Source: Phyllostachys edulis
Lineage: Eukaryota; Streptophyta; Magnoliopsida; Poales; Poaceae
Assembly: GCA_036346405.1 (NCBI GenBank)
Contig: CM070562.1
Coordinates: 63,330,195-63,394,194 of the forward strand
Direction: 5' to 3'
DNA length: 64,000 bases
The notes beneath the pieces were generated by a model. That model saw only the letters and a list, made by a program, of their open reading frames with translations, had not been told where the DNA came from and made no database searches. The position numbers were made by a program, and so were the translations under genes. Position 1 is the stretch's first letter; each line of letters starts with the position of its first letter. Positions 1-10,984 of the stretch are shown here, piece after piece.

Positions 1-890
1 TCTCCTCGGTGGCGCCTCGCCGCCTCGGGCCCTCACCGCCTCGCCGCCTCTGGCCCTCACTGCCTCAGGCCCTCATCGCCACTAGTTGTGGCCAACTCTG
101 GACTCTGGTACGTCCTCAGTCACTCGATGTCTCGATGGATTTGGGAACGGCCGAACGGGGAAAAGAGAGCGTGAGGAAGGGACTGGTGGGGTGGAGTTGG
201 GCCTTGTGGGCCACTTCGGCAAGGGTGCAAGGCCCACAAATGCTTTGTTCCTGACTTCCCTCCTTGGCTCCTTCTTCTTGTAAGTTGGTTGAGGCAACCA
301 AGGCCATGGCTGCCGGAGGTTGGGTGGGGGTAGGGGGCAGATTTGAGCGCTGGAGGGTAGGCTGAAGCCTGATGAAGCTCTCTTGCTAGATTCGCTCCTG
401 CTCTGTTACATCGGCGAGTGTAGAGTATGGTTTGATGTTTGATTTGCCTTGTTTACATGATCAACGAGTTCACGAGCATCAGGCCGCTCCCCGTTATGTT
501 GTCCGCCTTGCCCTCCGTTTCCTTGTACCGGATCACTGGGCCACCCCCCCTCCTCGCCGAGGATGGGTTTTCGCTGTTCTTGCTTCCGTAGGTAACGCAG
601 AGGCACACACACCATGCATAGGTCAACATTATAGTATCGAAGAAAAAGAATAGCAATCAAATAATGCTCATGGGAAACATCTGTTTCAGTGTGGGGATAT
701 ATATAATACAAACTAAAGTGCTTGTTTAACTCGGTTAAATACATCAATGAACTCAAGGATGAGGTTTCTTTTTTTTAATGGGCAGTGATACAGTGAGGAC
801 GTACGATTTGAGCGTTCTGTTTGTATGCTTCGTGTCCACTAACACTTGAGAAAAAAACAGACGCCTTATCCGCTTCACCCTCATCCACTT
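1..890. other. Intergenic DNA with no recognisable gene
   Basis: The first 85 bases are a degenerate repeat of GCCTCGCCGCCTC and CCCTCA units. The rest shows open frames on both strands without any recognisable domain, splice-consistent structure or element termini. I see no gene here. Confidence 0.5.
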
Positions 891-949
891 ATTCTTCCCT
901 AACTTCCCATGCCTGTCTCTTCCTTATCTTGCTTTTGCCCTAGCATAAA

Positions 950-950
<1 letters not shown>

Positions 951-985
<35 letters not shown>
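951..985. repeat. Compound (CT)n(CA)n microsatellite
   Basis: A run of CT dinucleotides passes directly into a run of CA dinucleotides. It lies just upstream of a GC-rich open segment. Confidence 0.95.
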
Positions 986-986
<1 letters not shown>

Positions 987-999
987 CCTAAAGCAGCAA

Positions 1000-1680
1000 A
1001 GTCTCTAGCTTGCACTCGTCGCCACCAACTTCCTCTCCGTCGTCGCCGATCAGCTCCGGCCAATGTCTGCAGTTGGCCTGCATGGTGATCTCTTCGCCCT
1101 CGGCATGATCCACACCGACCGCAACTCATGGCGAGGGCGTCGTCGGACTTTGGTCGCATCGTCGAGGCCGCACCGGATGTGGTCTTCCACCGGCAATGCT
1201 CACCGACATCGTCGTGCTCATCTGGTTCTCCGCGTCCTCGTCGGCACCGTTCCCTATGGCGCCACACAGACAGGGCCACTCCACTCGCGGGCAGTCCCTT
1301 GCCCCGGTCGGCATCGTGGTCGACATGTGTGCGCTGGGGCGTGACCGCCGCTGCATCAACGTGTTCGCGGGTGTGGGGGAGCCGTACGTCGACGCCGTCA
1401 GTGAGCAGCTGTGGTGCCTCATCCGGATACGATTTGTTGCAGGCGTTTGCTCAATTTGTTGCAACAGTTGGTTTGAAATATTGCATGAAGTGTTTTGATT
1501 GTTGTTGCATCAAATGTTGCGGCAAGAGGTATTTTTGATGTGGTCCATTTTCTCCATTGTTACATGATCCTCCCTAGTTTGTTGCAGTCTTTTAAAAAAT
1601 ATTGCAATAATTATTTTCAGATGTTGTCGCTATTTTTTTTTAAATGTTGCAATGTGGTAACATCGAAATTTGTTTGATCG
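1000..1680. other. GC-rich open segment followed by TTGCAAC-type degenerate repeats
   Basis: A GC-rich stretch (about 1000-1430) is open in several frames at once, which suggests composition rather than coding. It is followed by AT-rich DNA (about 1435-1680) with repeated TGTTGCA/TTGCAAC words. The same layout occurs at 51460-52260 and, with TTGAAACTT words, at 7390-8210. It may be a non-autonomous element family, but no ends or target duplication were found. Confidence 0.35.
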
Positions 1681-3380
1681 AGATATTTGAGCTAGTTTTA
1701 AAGGGCAGCTAGGTTCTATAGTGATGGTTTCATGCAATTTTCGATGAGAATATGATTTTTTTTCTAATCTTTTTTATTGGCATTCTATTCTTATTTGTAC
1801 ATTTTGTTGTACACATGATTAAAATTGTTATACATATTGTATAACAATGTTGTGCTAGAGTACGATGGAAAGCCTCCAACCATACCGTACGTGAGCCTTA
1901 GTCGCTCCCTTTTTTTTTTATTACAATTGAAAGACGAAATTAGGTTAGGATGCGGGCAGAGGCAGGAGCGAAGAATTTGCAAACGGTAATTCACCCCTAG
2001 CTGTTTGGGCTGGGCCGCCCTTAAAGCCCATCTGTAAAGTCTTTACTTCCCCTTTTTTTCTTCAGTTTTTTCCCTGTATCTTTTACACTACCAGCTTTCC
2101 TGCTGCCCTTTCTAGAGAAAAAAACACTCGGGTAAAATTGCACCCAAGGCCCCTAAGCTTGCACTCGATCGTGTCATTTTGCACTAAATTTGGAAGTTAA
2201 ACCTATAAGTTTCTGGCTTCCCTCTGTTAGACAAGTTAGTCATTTTCTAAGTAATTATTTGTTAGTAATGGAATCTCTAGTCTCTAGCTTTTGCAAGCCT
2301 TTAAACACGAACATCTTGTACCATTTAGATCCCTGATTAAACATGGAGTTAATTACTTTACTATCCGGATTCGTCTAACGACCAATTTGATTAACGGAAA
2401 CAGGTTTAGATGTCAAAAATGGTCCGCCATGTGCACGTACCTCTTGCATCTGTTGTGTTTGCCCAGGTTGGGAGTCCGCCGGTCGCCGTCGGCGCCCCGC
2501 CGCGTCCCTGCAGGCTGCAGCAACGGAAAACGCGAACACATGCACGGAGATCACAGCAGCACGCATAACATGCATGGCAGTATAGCACGACACAATCTGG
2601 AACTGAAACCGAATGCAGTTGCATATTTGGCTGAGCGACTTCAAATCAGTAAACTCACTCACGCCATTCATGTGTTATATGAGGGATACAGAGTTATATA
2701 ACGTTACAATGGACCGCGGTTGAAGCGTCCAACGGGCTGACCAGACCGCCGGTTCGGTGAACCGGGAGCATGAATGGTTCGGTGACCTGTCCGACTGTTT
2801 TGTACTATGCCCGGTGGCCGGCATTATACTGGAGCTCGCATGCTCGATCGGTGGTTGGTCAGAGATGGCAGAAATAGCTGGCTAGCTCCTACTTGCAACT
2901 ATTTTTTTTCCAAATGCTGTGGCCAATCAGCTACAGCGTACAGCATTGACTCATTGCGAGTACGTCGTCACCTTTGTTAATTTGCAGAGTTCCGTGGCTG
3001 GCATTTGCCATTCTTCCGTGTCGCTTACAGCAAATTGGCAGGAATGTTAATCTCATTTGAGAGTAACCCAAATTAACAAGTGTTAAACCGAGGTTCTCTT
3101 ACCTGCTGCGATGGTAGAGGTTAGTGCTAGAATTGGGCGCATAAGTGTAAATGCCTATTCGTTCCTTAAATTTCAAAGTATGAATAGTTTAGTCTCATAC
3201 TGGTGAAAGAGTAATTTATAGGAAAAATTGGTTCAGTAGCATCGCATTCAGCCGTATTTAGAGGAATAACATCCTTTTAGTGACGCAGTGCAAAATAGCG
3301 CCCCAAAGATTTGAAATTATTGGAAATGACATTGTCGTCAGTTTCACTGTCGTTAAGTCACGTTGGACTGGTTGTGAGAG
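1681..3380. other. Intergenic DNA, nothing assigned
   Basis: AT-rich intergenic sequence. A GC-rich island at about 2460-2530 is open on the minus strand and ends at an AGAG|GTACGTGC donor-like site, so it could be an exon relic. No neighbouring exon supports that. Confidence 0.4.
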
Positions 3381-3946
3381 ACCAAAAAGAAAAAAGAAAT
3401 GTCAGTAATGCCCCTCTTCTCCTCGTGTGACCTAGACCTAATCCCAACCGAATCGGTCGCGCATCCCCCACTTTTCCCCTTCTCTCTTGGTTTCCCAATT
3501 GGTCGCCACAACTCCACTCCACAACTGTGATGACCCCGCTCTGCCTCTGCCACCACTCCAGTCGACTGCCGCCGCCAGCAGTCCACTCCGCCACTGGCAC
3601 TCCTCTGCAACATCTTCCTCTCCTGAGAATGAAGCATGCCACGATGAGTAGATCGAGTTGGAGCAAGATGAGTCCAGGCAAACCCGGATTGAGGAGTCCG
3701 GCGAAGACCATGGCAGAGAGGTTCCCCAAAGATGTGACAAGTTCGGCTTCGTGGGTGCTAGACAGGTAAGGATTTCTAAATCGTGCTTAGTATTTTGGGA
3801 AAGGGGAATTAGGGTTTCGGATTTCTGAATTGTGCTTGATATTGAGGGAATGGGGATTTGTGATTTCTCACATTTTATTGCATTATTTACAGTAGATGGT
3901 GCTTTATTTATTTCTTGCAATGTATCAGTTTCATTCTTGCGGTAGG

Positions 3947-4600
3947 ATGGATCCTACCAAGGCTTTCGGCTAATTGTTAGAGTCGGCTTGTACATAGCAA
4001 AGCCCGATAGGAATAGGATCGAATACAACAAGGCTAAGTGGAAGTGGGTGCAAAAGGTAATAGACTTTGGGAATTTCAAAATGGCGGATTTCATTGCCTT
4101 CTTGCGCTTAGAATTCAAGTGAGGAAGTCGGCAATATCTATCTGTGTCCTGTTGGAATGATGCCATTAGCGAGCACGTCGACATACGCTTTGATGCAGAT
4201 TTGGAAATCACATTTGCATTGGAGAAAAAAAATTAGAAAGGTCTTGCTGAATGTGCAGGTAATGGATGTAGCTCCATATTGGGAAGGTGATCCATTGCTA
4301 GGCATGGAGGTATCACAGCCGGATTGCATCACTATTGTCAACCTAGCAATGGATTCATGTAGCCAAGCTAGCTATGGTTCAGTTGCCCCACCTCCACCTC
4401 AGGATGAATTGCAGGTTGTAGTCCTTTACCACAGTGAGCCACAAATTGAGCCTCCACATACTGGTGAACCCAATATTGTGAGTGAGCCAGATAATAGGAG
4501 TGAACAAGATAATGTGAGTGAGCCAGAAAGTGAGGAAGAGGATCATGTTGGAGTGGATGATGAGAGCATGTACAACCCTTCTGACCCAGATGACAATGTG
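3947..4600 (+). pseudogene. MuDR/MULE transposase N-terminal fragment, decayed
   Basis: The translated segments resemble the N-terminal region of grass MuDR-type (Mutator-like) transposases. There is a basic and aromatic stretch (KWKWVQKVIDFGNFKMADF, near 4040-4090), then SVSCWNDAISEHVD, then an acidic serine-rich linker ending in DDESMYNPSDPDD near 4560. The reading frame shifts shortly after the ATG at 3947, meets an in-frame TGA near 4121 where the family usually has Trp, and shifts again before 4230. The zinc finger and the catalytic DDE domain are absent. The coding similarity stops at about 4600, where LINE sequence begins. The family assignment is from memory of family sequences and is moderately sure; that this is a dead fragment is clear. 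Confidence 0.55.
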
Positions 4601-4607
4601 AGTAGAT

Positions 4608-4990
4608 TCGTTGCATGCACCGTCACCAACTCCATTTGGCTGCAGGTTTTGTGGTAGCAGGTGTAGCTGCGATTTTATGGGCAATTTGGAGAACAAGGAA
4701 TATGGCTTGTTTTCAAAGTAAATTGCCAATTGATCCTTCTCATGTAGTTTACACGGTGTGTAATTGGATTGAGTATTGGACTGGATTGCAGAAGGAAGAG
4801 ATGTGCGCATTGCTGAAGCAGGGATCCAAGTAACTGTGGCAGGTGGTAGATGAAGCTTTCAGTAGAAGACATGGTTGGGCCCGGCAATCCTGCGCTTGGA
4901 AAATGGCTGAGAGGAAGGCATTAGTATCTTCTGTAGGTGGTTGTAGAAATTCTGAATGGTATTTCTGAAATCCTTGTAATAAATAAACTA
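4608..4990 (+). pseudogene. LINE ORF2 C-terminal fragment
   Basis: The translation contains ILWAIWRTRNMACF followed by a segment with WIEYWTGLQKEE and, after an in-frame TAA near 4831, AFSRRHGW. This matches the extreme C-terminus of plant L1-type LINE ORF2 proteins, downstream of the zinc-binding reverse transcriptase domain. Only the last 100 or so residues remain. The fragment abuts MULE-derived sequence on its 5' side, so the junction is a recombination or insertion boundary. Confidence 0.5.
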
Positions 4991-4999
4991 GTGGTTGTA

Positions 5000-5782
5000 A
5001 AACTCCCAGTAGCCGTAGCAGTAGCAGTTTGATGAGAGGATATGGGAGAGATTAGGAAATTCTATGGACCGTGGGCGTCATTAGTAGGAGGTTGGAGATT
5101 TATTTTCTGTCATGCGTCATGTAAGATGTTGGTACTTTCAATTTCATTAATGAAACAAGAAAAACTAGAAAACAGTGTACCATTTTCTTCGAATTGTACG
5201 GTATAGCTTCCTCCCATTGGATCGGAACCATCGAATGAACGACTCCAACACTCGATCGATCCCCACATCCACGAGACAAACAACTCTGCTCCCCTCTCAA
5301 CTGATGACTCCCATTCCAATCCCCCACCCTCTCTCTCTCTCTCTCTCATGGTGATGGTTGGCCGCTGTGCTTGTCGTCGGAGACCTCTTCCTCCTCTGTC
5401 GTCACCCTCTGTTGGATCTAACGGCCCTATCACAGTTAGGCAGCGGTGCCACCATTGAAGCGACTCGAGTCCATGCCGGCTTTGTCACCGGTGGATCTGA
5501 AGGTTTCAGACGCCTAGTAGCAGCGAGTTGGTGGGGCGAGCCGCTGCAGTGTTTGCATGGCGGCCGTGAGCTCACCTGAGCGTGGTGGCCACGAGCTCAC
5601 TCAAGGCGAGTGCGTGGGTAGTGGGTCGGTCCTCGAGCGACACGCAACGAGCAGTGGCCGCAAGCATGTGGGAGGCCACGGTCTAGCGTGATGGAGAGTG
5701 GCGGTGAGCGGGCTCGGCCAGAGCGAGGTGAGTGGAAGCGGCTACCGAAGGCACGCACAGTGACGCGTGGGGAGGTGAGCGG
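5000..5782. other. Non-coding DNA with a short (CT)n tract
   Basis: Contains a (CT)n tract at about 5329-5347 and a GC-rich segment with GTGAGCTCAC-like words that resembles the sequence after 7379. The two look like halves of one older element split by the LTR at 5783-7378. No coding homology recognised. Confidence 0.4.
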
Positions 5783-7378
5783 GTGAAGAATCTAGACCCC
5801 ATTTTAGGGTTTTGGTAATTAACGACAATCATTATTTGTTGAGTAATATGTTTGTTCAAGTAATTAAAAGGGTTAGTCCCAGATGTAAGAAAAAGAGCAC
5901 AAAATGCACCCGGTGAATGGATATCAAGATGATCTAGCTCAAGGTAAAGGTATCTAGTTAAATAAGATCATTTTCATAGTTTTACCGGTCTAGGTGTTTG
6001 AAGATTTAAAAAACCATATTGCTAGTGTAGGTAGCTGTACTATAAAGAGATATCAATAGGCAGTAGCTTGATAGCGAATTGTGACACACTGCTCAAACTT
6101 AGTTGGATGCATATTTGGACTCTTATTTGATCTCACAGTCATGAAAATTCCTTGATATAATTTTTGGCCGAAATGATTGCAGGCACTCAGCCGATTTAAC
6201 CGGGACCTCAGTCCGCTGAGGCGATCAACTTTTTCCAGAGAGCTCATTTTTCCCTTGTCACTCCTTTGATTTGCTTCCCGGACTGACCGTGGGCATAACG
6301 CCGGTCTGATCAAACCTCCGGTTTGATCGTGTGGTCAACTTTTTCCAAACAGAGTTGTTTTTGCGTTTGTTGTTGAATTCATCACTTCGGACTGATCGCG
6401 AGTTCTTGGCATGTCTGACCGGGGCCCCGGTCTAACCGTCACGGTCAACTTTTTTTTCCAGTAAGCAATCTTCGTCGTTTTTGAGATATTCTTGAACCCG
6501 GTATGACCGGACCTTGTGTGGGCGGTCTGATCGGACCCAGCGTAACGGGTATATTCTATAGCAATCATTACTGCATAGTTTACCATTATACTATAGCCCG
6601 GTTTGACCGGCCTCATACCCGCAGTCTGACCGGGCTTGCTGTTTTTTTGCACAGTTTCGTGTGCTAACGGCTAGTAGAGGGTGTTGAGGCTGTAAATACC
6701 CCTCCACCTGTAGCAAGGGTGATTTTAGAACCTCTATTGAATACACTTGAGACATTGCTTCTTCTTCTACTCCTTGAGAGCAAACTTTTCACCTTCCAAA
6801 GATTGTAGAGTGTTTCCAAGTGCATTAAGTTGAGTTTGACCTTCGTGGCACTTGAGCATCATCAAGTGAAGCGTTGTTGGTTTATTACTCTTGGAGGTTG
6901 CCGCCTCCTAGATGGCTTGAAGGAGGTGCATCGGTGATCTTCTCAAGAAGTTTATGAGAAGATCCGGTTGATTGTGAAGGTTGGAACTCGCCTATCAAGA
7001 GTGGGGAAAAACTACCACTAGTGATCAAGGGGTGTACTCGTGTGGAGCCGACTTGATTCGTTCAAGCTTCCTCAACGTGGATTAGGAGGGATCGGCAAGT
7101 CTCCAAGACCACAGGAAACATCGTTTGTCTTTATTTTGTGGTTTATTCCTATTGCTCTTCTCTTAGTGCATTTACTTTCATAGCAATTATTTGTCTCTTG
7201 ATTAGGTTTGCTTAGCTTAATCTAGAGATGTTGGCGCACTTAGAAAGACTTAGATTATTTAGGCCTTGAATTGTGATAACAAATTTCATTTCATTATATG
7301 CTAAAAATTAGATTTTTAACCAAAAGTGTTAAAAACCGCTTATTCACCCCCCTCTAGTCAGTTATCCTTGACCCTACA
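5783..7378 (+). mobile_element. Solo LTR-like sequence, SIRE/Maximus-type copia (inferred)
   Basis: The left end carries the TTTTGGTAATTAACGACAA motif and the right end TTCACCCCCCTCTAGTC followed by ...CCTACA. Both are hallmarks of LTRs of the SIRE/Maximus copia lineage. The sequence has no open reading frame of note. At 6180-6640 it contains many variants of a palindromic GGTC(T/G)GACCGG unit, as does the LTR at 30564-32602. The right boundary is clear. The left boundary (TG at 5783) is approximate because I found no matching 5-bp target duplication. Confidence 0.6.
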
Positions 7379-7529
7379 ACGACCACAGCAGCTCGATTAG
7401 CATGGAGCCACGGGTGAGCTCGGTGGTAGGTGGGAAGGCCAATGGCCACGACGTCCTAGCGAGCGCGGAGCTGTGGTGGTGAGCGGTCGCGCGGCCGTGG
7501 GTGAGCACGTCGGGATTTTTTTTTGCTCT

Positions 7530-8210
7530 TGTTTGTTTTTTATGAAACTTCTTGAAATATGTTGAAACTTGCTGACACTTCTTGAAACTTTTTGTCTAAA
7601 ACTTGTTGAAACTTGAGTTCCAATATATAAGCATTTGTTGAGGCTTGCTAAAATTTCTTGAAACTTGTGTTCCAAAATCTGAAATTTGTTGAAATTTGGG
7701 CTTGAAACTTTCTTGAAATCTTTTGGAAACTTCTAGAAATACGCAAAACTCACTGAAATAAAAAAAATTAAAATGTTTTCACGAGACTTCTTGAAACTCT
7801 TTTGTCTGAAACTTGAGTTTCAAAATCTGAAATTTGTTGAAACTTGGGCTTGAAAGTTTCTTGAAATCTTCTGGAAATTCTAGAAATACGTGAAACTCAC
7901 TGAAACCAACAACTTTTAAAATGTTTTCATGAGACTTCTTGAAACTTTATGAAACCTTTTGTATATAACCAAGTTGCAGATATGGGGAAGAACTTCTGCA
8001 TATAACCTTCTGCATGAAACCTTCTACATGAAACTTCATGAATCCTTTTGCATAAATCTGAAACTTGTTAAAACTTGGGCTTGAAACATTCTTGGAATCT
8101 TCTAGAAACTTCTAGAGATCTGAAACACGTTGAAATCTAATCGAAACTTCAAACTCAAAATTTAGAACTTTTAAATATCTGAAACTTCATGAAACAACAT
8201 AAAACCGCTG
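7530..8210. repeat. Degenerate TTGAAACTT-type repeats
   Basis: More than 20 variants of TTGAAACTT / CTTGAAA / GAAACTTG occur in about 680 bp at irregular spacing, with longer near-duplicates such as 7680-7770 against 7840-7900. It is preceded by a GC-rich segment (7385-7510). No coding potential. Confidence 0.7.
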
Positions 8211-8538
8211 TACCGTTAAAAACATAGCGTGGTCTAGCACCTACATGATGAAATTGGAGGCATAGCTCCTCGTAAAAACAAAAACAAAAAAACAACTCCA
8301 TTTGCCTGCAGGTCGATTGATTCCCATACCAAATGCTGCTCGGTTTTCATGTACGTTAGTCATTAGGGGTGAAGTGGTGACATACTGACATATGTAGTAG
8401 TGGCTAGCTACGCCGCGCGCGTGCCGGCGTAGGCGCCCTATTGACTGTTTCCCAGTGCGTTTTACGTGCGCTTGGTCGCGTGGACAGAGGCCGCGGACTT
8501 GACCACCACCTGCCCCGGCAACGTGCGCGCGCACCTGC

Positions 8539-9168
8539 TAAGGGTCTTTGGATTGATACCTGGACGCGGTGGCCTGATCAGGACACTGCCAGATGTCTGC
8601 CAGGAAATCGTTTGGTTGCAAACTTAGTTATCTCCCTGGTCTAAGCACTTCCTCCAAGCAGTGAAGGCTTTCTACCAGGTACAAGTCATCAACCAAACAC
8701 TATGAGACTGTTTGCTTTCAAGCCTGCTCGTCATTTGCCTAGCCAGGACTGCCCCTGCTTCCTGCCTGGCGTATGTTTGCTTGCAGCCCTGGTGAGCCGT
8801 GGCGTCCAGGCGGAGAAAACGAGCGCCTGGGAGCTCTGCCTCCCAGGCAGCTCGATTACTGTTCATTGCAGCTCGATCTACTGTTCATTGCTTCGATCCA
8901 ACGGTTTATTTTTTATTCACCAATTCCAGATACAGGTTTCCAACCAAACAACTCATCTTTAGATTTGTCTGGCCAGGCAAAAAGCATCTACTTTCCAGGC
9001 TACCTCCAGGCACCACTTTTCCCCAGGCATAAAATCCAGGTCACCAACCAAACAAGCCCTATATCTTAAGGCTTGCCTGATCAGGCAAAAAACATATACT
9101 TTTCAGGTTACCTTCAGGCACCACTTTTTCCCAGACATGGAATCCAGAGCACCAACCAAACAAACCCT
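8539..9168. mobile_element. hAT-like non-autonomous element with an internal duplication (putative)
   Basis: The left end GGGTCTTTGGATTG and the right end CCAACCAAACAAACCC are imperfect inverted copies of the GGGTTTGTTTGGTTGG motif common at ends of grass hAT-type MITEs. Inside, a unit of about 100 bp with GCCTG..CAGGCAAAAA, CAGGCACCACTTTT and CACCAACCAAACAA occurs twice in tandem (about 8963-9061 and 9070-9167). No clean 8-bp target duplication was seen, so the ends are provisional. Confidence 0.45.
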
Positions 9169-9201
9169 AAGCCCTGCCAGATCGACTGTTTGGAGTTTTT
9201 A

Positions 9202-9485
9202 GGGCATGTACAATACGAAATACTTATATACGTGTGCTTAAAGAAAGAGAATATAACAACGTTATCAAGCACCTATGTAAAAATCAGTTCTTCCAATGCA
9301 AACATCTCTTTTGTAGGTATTTAGATGATTGCATTATCTATTAATTATATATAGTTATATACATAAGCACCTCTTAAGCACCGGTGTCCAATCAAATATC
9401 GATGCTACAAAATAAACACCTTTTTTGTTCAACGTGACAAGAAAAATCAGTTTTTCTGTACTAAGCACCAGCATTGTACGTGCTC
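9202..9485. mobile_element. Tourist-like MITE, 284 bp
   Basis: Terminal inverted repeats GGGCATGTACAAT (left) and ATTGTACGTGCTC (right) match at 11 of 13 positions when one is inverted. The element is flanked by a TTA target duplication (9199-9201 and 9486-9488). The short length, AT-rich interior and TTA site are typical of PIF/Harbinger-derived Tourist MITEs. Confidence 0.85.
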
Positions 9486-9539
9486 TTAGACAATGCCATG
9501 GTTTCTCAAAATTGTTGAAGTATTGAAAACTTTGAGATA

Positions 9540-10275
9540 TTTGGATACAATAAATAACATAGTTTTAAAAACCACAGTATTCTCGATACCATGATTTTTT
9601 TTTTGAGTTTTTAAAAATCCACTCGAGGCCTCTTTTTTTCTTAACATCCGGAGGCGCGCCTCCATCACATCTATTTATTCCCGTATGCTCTATTGTATGG
9701 TTAATCCTAGTATAGGGTCTTTACATAAACAAGCACCGATAGAAGCAGATGTTCTCTTTGTTTCCGTTTTAAATTGGATTGTCGGCCGATCTGTACATAC
9801 TCTTGTATATAGCATGATATATTTATGAATCATCTCTCTACAGGACCTTTCTCATTTGCGGCATATGTACATAGAACTAGAGCTTATATTACTATCTTTA
9901 ATATTGGTACTTTAGAGATATAACATTTTTTTAATATTTACAAAACCCTCAAAGTAGGTAAGGTACTATATATTCAAATAAAATCAGAACATGCAAACAG
10001 AAACATAGCTATGATAGAAATGCACGCTCAAAAAATAGCTCCCATGCATGCATATTCTATGCAATTTTTAAATGTTCGTAAATAATGACTAGTTAGGCTA
10101 ACAATTAAAGAAAACAATGTGTTGCATCCTGCATTTGCCAAACACAACATGGTTTTCATTAAAACTGTGGTATTCGTAAACTGTAGTATTTTATGATTAG
10201 TACTATAAAAACTGTGGTTTTCAAATACTACGGTTTAGAAAGAAAAAAAAAGTAATATCCAAACAGGTACCGAGC
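9540..10275. mobile_element. Possible MITE or fold-back repeat
   Basis: AAACCACAGTATTC-type words near 9563-9580 recur inverted as ACTGTGGTATTC near 10165-10177 and again near 10208. The right margin ATATCCAAACAGGTACC resembles hAT MITE ends. Boundaries and target duplication could not be fixed. No coding sequence is visible. Confidence 0.3.
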
Positions 10276-10980
10276 CTTTTTGGTTTTGGTATGGAACCGT
10301 GCACGGCTTCGCACTGCTTCGATTCTCCTATAGCGCGCGCGTGTCACACGGCCGGCCGAGGCTTTTGTTTGTACCAAGATTGAGAAGCGTCGCGTTGTTA
10401 GGCCGGTGGCTCTCCGGAGGTGGTTGCCTGGTTGTTCGGAGCCCATCGAGCAGATTGGTTGTGGATGACGCGCGATGGGCTGCGCGGTCCATTGGAGGGC
10501 CAGATTTCATATCTGGACGGTTGATGGGCTTAGCATGTGCAGATACGAGCTATTCTGGATTGCTCTATCTGATAGCATCTGGTAATGAGATGAGCTCTGA
10601 AACATTCCTTCAGGAAAAGGTACTACTGCACGGAGACCACTGATTTGTGCATTATTACTTGGCAATGAGATCGTGACGACAGAATTCCGCTAAACCGAAG
10701 CCGAAATACGATCGATTTAAACCAAATCGAAAGTTGAAAAAAACATAACTCTCTTGAACAGATGCCTCGACCTGGAAATGCTCGCTAGCTGCATATATAT
10801 TCTGAGTTTATGATGTTGATGCTTTTTTTATTTATAAAAAATGTCAAGTTGCATCAATAATAATTAGAAGCAGAATTCTACTCGACGGGGGAGCTGGAAT
10901 CTCCTGCTCTATACTAAACTAAATTTGACCCAGTGTTCACTATTATTGGGTACTTCCATTTATTAATTCTTGATGGCGTA
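10276..10980. other. Non-coding, GC-rich then AT-rich
   Basis: A GC-rich segment (10290-10510) is open in several frames without a recognisable domain, followed by AT-rich spacer. Nothing supportable as a gene. Confidence 0.4.
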
Positions 10981-10984
10981 CCGG

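Noticed and set aside
899..1538. Several open frames of 90-136 codons on both strands
   Set aside because: Mutually overlapping, composition-driven, no domain and no splice support.
5761..7383. ACGAC as a 5-bp target duplication for the SIRE-like LTR
   Set aside because: ACGAC follows the right end (7379-7383), but the left side offers only ACGCG at an unsuitable distance from a TG start, so I did not claim a duplication.
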